DNA from: Jimgerdemannia flammicorona
Lineage: Eukaryota; Mucoromycota; Endogonomycetes; Endogonales; Endogonaceae
Length of the DNA stretch: 10,029 nt
Assembly (NCBI GenBank): GCA_003990745.1
Contig: RBNI01007720.1
Location: forward strand, 1-10,029
Direction: 5' to 3'
Shown: positions 7,368 to 10,029 of the stretch, in pieces
Position numbering within the stretch: position 1 is the stretch's first letter
Layout of the letters: every line of letters begins with the position of its first letter
The notes under the pieces: generated by a model
What the model saw: the letters and a program-made list of their open reading frames with translations, nothing else
What the model was told of the DNA's origin: nothing
Databases searched by the model: none
Translations under genes and position numbers: made by a program

Positions 7368-8444
7368 ATGACCACTGAGATCTACAACTGCATCTGCACT
7401 GACATTTGGAATGCCATTGTCAACTGAGCCACACTCCCTCTGCCCCTCATGAATATCTATAGCCGAGTACCCCTCTACTTTGTGGAAGCCCGATGGAATG
7501 CTCTGAACATGCTTAACGAGGCCCACCAGATTGGACAAATCTCAAGCTACTACCAGATCGGCCACCTCCTGGAAGATATGGTTGAACATCACCATGACAC
7601 AGATATTACCCAGATGTCTCAACACCAGAAGCTCATCGCCTGCAAACACCAAGAACTCTTCTATGAGTACAGCACCTTTATTCCCCGTCTCTAAGTTACT
7701 ACCAGCGAAATGGTTACTACCTTGTCCTATGGCCAAATCAATGACATGATACAAGAACTCAACCACAAGTATCTCGAGTATATTGAAACCACAGACAGAA
7801 CCTTCCCACACCCCGATGACCACATTCTGCGAATGCCCCAAGTTGGATATGCTATGAAGGATGTCTACGATATAATCTGATTTGATGAAGATGAAGCAGA
7901 AGACAATGATCTCTCTGATGCCGACATGACCTCAAGCCAAGGATCTCTACCAACTCTGATCACACTGCCAACCTTACTAATGAACTTACAATAGTTCATA
8001 ACTATATATGAGACTTATTGGGACAATGACCACTGGTACAAATACCAACCTGCATTCACCCCCGATTACTTCAACTACAATGAAGACCTTCAGATAACCC
8101 TCGAAGTCGAACCAACCACTCCACCACCTGAGTATGAGCAATATAAACCACAGCCACCAGCTTACTACAACCCTGTGACTCATAGTGCTGTAACCTATAG
8201 AAGGTATGCAGACAGTGAATCCAATGAAAGCAAAAACAATGCACCACTTCTTCACCCACCAATACCTTATCCAGCTTATGAGACAGACGATGCTATCCTG
8301 TGGGACAGAGATGAAGTTCCAATGTATTATTACCTCAGTGAACAAGGAGAAGTAATCTGCAAACCACTTTTCCTAGATGACTACTTCATCAGAGATGAAG
8401 CAATTGATGGTGATGTCATCGAAGACTATCCAAACAGTACCTAA
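7368..8444 (+). pseudogene. Unrecognised 358-codon ORF inside the 3' LTR (U3), broken by 4 stops
   Basis: One frame (frame 3) from ATG 7368, in the context AAACATGACC, to TAA 8442-8444, 358 codons. Premature stops: codon 20 (TGA 7425), 109 (TAA 7692), 171 (TGA 7878), 209 (TAG 7992); all can be single transitions, as in gag and pol. I do not recognise the protein. Visible traits: a His-rich patch (EHHHDTD) near codon 95; an acidic stretch just after codon 171 (FDEDEAEDNDLSDAD); a Pro/Tyr-rich region with two PPxY motifs, PPEY at 253-256 and PPAY at 263-266; an acidic C-terminus. No signal peptide, membrane segment or zinc finger is seen. Low stop density over 1 kb of AT-rich sequence, plausible codons throughout and an upstream promoter support a real gene. 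It would be duplicated in both LTRs of an intact element. Confidence 0.72.
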
Positions 8445-8633
8445 AACTATAAATAGGTTAGCAGTCATAGTATAGTTAGATTAGCCTTATACGACATGAC
8501 TGTGAACTGACTCAGCAGTCAGATGATCTCTTGATATGTCAGATCACACTTATATTACGTGACTGCATTCCGACTCAGCAAAGCACTTAGTGCTACATCC
8601 ATATTTAGCATAGTTCAGATATCCCCTCACTAG
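8445..8633 (+). promoter_or_regulatory. Upstream promoter region with repeated GACTCAGCA
   Basis: Between the LTR frame and the second TATA box lie TGACTCAGCA (8508-8517) and CGACTCAGCA (8571-8580), sharing a 9-base block 63 bases apart. The first holds a perfect TGACTCA bZIP core. Around them are repeated CAGTCA/TGACTG pieces on both strands and TTACGTGAC near 8556, similar to a CREB/ATF half-site. The cluster is consistent with activator sites for genomic transcription; binding is inferred only. Confidence 0.45.
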
Positions 8634-8640
8634 TATAAAT
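8634..8640 (+). promoter_or_regulatory. TATA box for genomic RNA
   Basis: TATAAAT at 8634-8640 in the 3' LTR is followed by a C-rich stretch and AC-rich sequence. The start of R should lie roughly 30-100 bases downstream, before AATAAA at 8759. In an intact element the same box in the 5' LTR would drive gag-pol. The 5' copy here lacks it. Confidence 0.6.
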
Positions 8641-8758
8641 ACCCCCTTCTCCAGACCTCAGAATCTCAGACCTGAACAATCCGAACACAACTCCTGAGCA
8701 CTTCCCCATAATACTCCTTCACATAACTACTCCTAGTATAGCAATATCATAAATAGCG

Positions 8759-8764
8759 AATAAA
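8759..8764 (+). promoter_or_regulatory. Poly(A) signal AATAAA in 3' LTR
   Basis: AATAAA about 120 bases after the TATA box is in position to end both the genomic RNA and any transcript from the LTR-embedded frame. It is conserved in the left copy (193-198). Confidence 0.5.
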
Positions 8765-9234
8765 CCTATTTGATAACCCACAAACTACTCTTAAGTAAAT
8801 CCACTCTCCATTAGGTCCCACTCCTAACCCCATCACGAAATTTCCTAATTGGGTATTGTCTGCAGCGATACGCCAATTCAACTAAGCTAGTCTTAGTTTC
8901 TCGAACTTCCTGAAATATGGAAAATCCTGAACATCCAGAACTAGTCCAAAGAAAGGACTTTGGTTGAGATGTCAACCTGATCTTGAAATCAATAAGCATA
9001 GAGGACATACTCCATATGAAATTGATCTTGACCATAAGAAAATGGTCTTCCAGAATAACTAGAACTTCCAGAAAACCCTTCCAGAACTATGTAATGGTTA
9101 CCCTAAAAAGCAACCCTCTTACACAAAGGGGACTGGGCCAGAATCTGTAGCCTAGCAGTTGACAAGGAGTTGGAATTGGTGAGGAGTGGAACTGGCATGA
9201 TGTTTGAACCTGGAGTACTGCAGTGAGAAAGTGG

Positions 9235-9267
9235 ATACCACTAAAGTACTGGGTGGTCTAGTGGTAT
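9235..9267. repeat. 9-bp inverted repeat (hairpin)
   Basis: ATACCACTA (9235-9243) and TAGTGGTAT (9259-9267) are exact reverse complements with a 15-base loop. The right arm sits in a tRNA A-box look-alike. No terminator T-run follows, and no function is evident. Confidence 0.5.
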
Positions 9268-9790
9268 ATGTTGCGGAGGAATATCATGCTCAACTTTCGC
9301 TCAGGGCACCTTATCATAGGGGGCTGCTTTGACTGTGAGGAGTGCCATAATGTAGGGCAGGAGGGGGGTTATGTACAGATGCCTAAACATTGGCTAGGAG
9401 AGTGTAAGGTGTTGGGGGATTTTTGGTAGACAATTGGGGAATACTTGGGGATAAGACATAGAGAAGATGAAGTATGGAGGAGATGGGAGGACTTGAGAGA
9501 TAGATTGGTAGGGGAGATAGAGAAGGAGTGGCTTATCTTGGGCTGAGCTTTGGCTATTTGGGTAGGGCTGGCCTGTCACTGGCTATTTGTTTTTGAGGAT
9601 GGGAGGAGATAGGGCTTGGGGGACCAGTTGTTGTGATAGCATAGGCTTATGGAAGATATCTTAACAGGCTGGTGGCTTGGTTGGGAGCTGCAGGGTGGTC
9701 AAAGACATTACTTAGTGGAGAAAATTTATAGATAGAGTAGGGGGAGAGTTGGAGTAGTGGGTGAAAGGGTGATCTTTATTTGTGAGGAGG

Positions 9791-9810
9791 TAGAGAGGGG
9801 CCCCTCTATA
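9791..9810. repeat. Near-perfect 20-bp palindrome
   Basis: AGAGGGGCCCCTCT at 9794-9807 is a perfect 14-bp palindrome. After one mismatch (9793/9808) two more pairs extend it to 20 bp. It lies in the G-rich LINE-like remnant. No role is evident. Confidence 0.6.
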
Positions 9811-9900
9811 GAGATTAAGTAGTGGGTAGTGATAGTGTATACTTATTCATAGATTGGTAATAAAGGTGGAGTCCAAATAACTATAACTAATTGGCTGTTC

Positions 9901-9930
9901 ATTTTTGCAGGCAAATTTGCCTACAAAAAT
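9901..9930. repeat. 30-bp near-perfect palindrome
   Basis: Bases 9901-9930 read as their own reverse complement apart from one mismatched pair (9908 C / 9923 A), centred on GGCAAATTTGCC. It stands exactly where G-rich sequence gives way to A/T-rich sequence, so it may mark a repeat end or a fused pair of terminal inverted repeats. Confidence 0.7.
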
Positions 9931-10029
9931 TTTTAAATTTTTAATTTTTTTTTTTGACTATATATTTATTATAAATTTTCAATAAAATTTTTTTTTTAAA
10001 AAATTAATTTTTCAATATTTTTAATTTTT
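9931..10029. other. AT-rich tail, no gene
   Basis: Almost only A and T, with runs of T and AATTTTT. It could be the 3' tail of the LINE-like remnant, an AT-rich isochore or a simple repeat. The window ends here and I see no gene. Confidence 0.6.

Larger units (their letters stand above)
157..9123 (+). mobile_element. Ty3/gypsy chromovirus-type LTR retrotransposon with dUTPase and LTR-embedded ORF, 5'-truncated and inactivated
   Basis: Order of parts on the + strand: partial 5' LTR, primer binding site, gag with CCHC knuckle, dUTPase, protease, RT, RNase H, integrase, chromodomain, polypurine tract, 3' LTR. RT and RNase H upstream of integrase place it in Ty3/gypsy, and the C-terminal chromodomain places it with the chromoviruses. 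It is non-functional: premature stops break every large frame and the 5' U3 is absent. Because the 5' end is lost, a target-site duplication cannot be tested. The distinctive additions are the dUTPase in the gag frame and a 358-codon frame inside the 3' LTR. Confidence 0.93.
7082..9123 (+). repeat. 3' LTR, proposed full length (2,042 bp)
   Basis: The 3' end is fixed by similarity to the left copy (…CTCTTACA at 9123). The 5' end is inferred: TGTAAG at 7082-7087 follows the polypurine tract and is the exact reverse complement of the terminal CTTACA (9118-9123), so the LTR is bounded by 6-bp inverted repeats with TG…CA ends. Only the last 397 bp can be checked against the left copy. U3 would be about 1.6 kb and includes two tandem repeats, a TATA-like box, a 358-codon frame, a bZIP-site cluster and a second TATA box; AATAAA follows in R. 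Confidence 0.7.
9124..9893 (+). pseudogene. Decayed LINE-type (non-LTR) retrotransposon 3' end, zf-RVT-like region
   Basis: Frame 1 directly after the LTR reads as a degraded protein. About 9235-9330 gives a WIPLKYW / FRSGHLIIGG pattern, then a Cys/His cluster: Cys 9334 and 9343 (CX2C), His 9388, Cys 9403 (HX4C), followed by FW..IGEYLGI and a Trp-rich helix (ALAIWVG). This order resembles the zinc-binding domain downstream of RT in many non-LTR retrotransposons (zf-RVT). Stops at 9148, 9160, 9205, 9259, 9427, 9544, 9610, 9634, 9637, 9733, 9820 and 9850 are all TAG or TGA; 9262-9609 has only two in 116 codons, fewer than the other forward frames I read. The stretch is strongly G-rich and C-poor, unlike the LTR element. 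No RT core is present. A chance reading of G-rich DNA remains possible. Confidence 0.45.

Noticed and set aside
599..8444. Reassigned genetic code (TAA/TAG as Gln, TGA as Trp), as in some protists
   Set aside because: TGA falls at family-conserved Arg positions (4131, 6198, 2966), not only Trp. The LTR pair independently shows heavy CpG/CpA transitions, so decay explains the stops more simply.
9252..9315. tRNA gene suggested by the A-box-like TGGTCTAGTGG at 9252-9264
   Set aside because: No B box follows on the same strand and no 7-bp acceptor stem can be formed. The motif is also one arm of a local inverted repeat and lies in a coding-like frame.
9394..9579. Minus-strand 61-codon ORF in the right flank
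   Set aside because: Low-complexity Pro/Ser/Leu-rich product typical of the complement of G-rich DNA. The + strand frame with the Cys/His cluster is better supported.
1..10029. CRISPR array, bacterial operon or phage system
   Set aside because: There are no regularly spaced direct repeats with unique spacers and no bacterial-style genes; the content is eukaryotic retroelement sequence.

Overview
The window is eukaryotic repeat DNA, most likely from a filamentous fungus. This is inferred from a chromodomain-bearing Ty3/gypsy (Metaviridae, chromovirus-type) retrotransposon together with mutation footprints typical of fungal repeat silencing or cytosine methylation. No host gene is visible. Exact taxonomy cannot be read from the sequence.

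Layout: 1-156 is non-coding flank with a small ATTCGAATCC repeat. 157-557 is the 3' part (about R-U5) of a 5' LTR whose U3 is missing. 561-572 is a primer-binding-site-like sequence. 599-3034 is one long gag frame (frame 2) broken by stops: an N-terminal extension, a capsid-like region, a CCHC zinc knuckle, then a complete five-motif dUTPase. 3021-6653 is pol in frame 3 (protease, reverse transcriptase, RNase H, integrase with D-D35-E, GPF module, chromodomain), also broken by stops. 6721-7020 is a possible small reading frame. 7068-7080 is a polypurine tract. 7082-9123 is the proposed complete 3' LTR of about 2.04 kb, bounded by TGTAAG and CTTACA. Within its U3 lies an unrecognised 358-codon reading frame (7368-8444) with its own TATA-like box, CA-rich leader and upstream tandem repeats carrying TGAGTCA. 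A second TATA box (8634) is suited to the genomic transcript. 9124 to about 9890 reads on the + strand as a decayed C-terminal end of a non-LTR (LINE-type) retrotransposon, followed by AT-rich sequence.

How the parts fit: gag would build the particle; the dUTPase fused behind the nucleocapsid would keep uracil out of the cDNA; protease, RT, RNase H and integrase copy and insert the element; the chromodomain would steer insertion to marked chromatin. The LTR-embedded frame is an extra gene of unknown role carrying two PPxY motifs, the class of motif bound by WW domains of Nedd4/Rsp5 ubiquitin ligases.

State: the copy is dead. I count 12 premature stops in gag-dut, 10 in pol and 4 in the LTR frame. 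Stops at recognisable family positions fit C-to-T or G-to-A change (CGA to TGA, CAA/CAG to TAA/TAG), and I see no clear indel inside any coding frame. The two LTR copies differ at about 24 sites in 397, all transitions, 17 of them at former CpG sites. This is the signature of methylcytosine deamination or a RIP-like process. All counts were made by eye.
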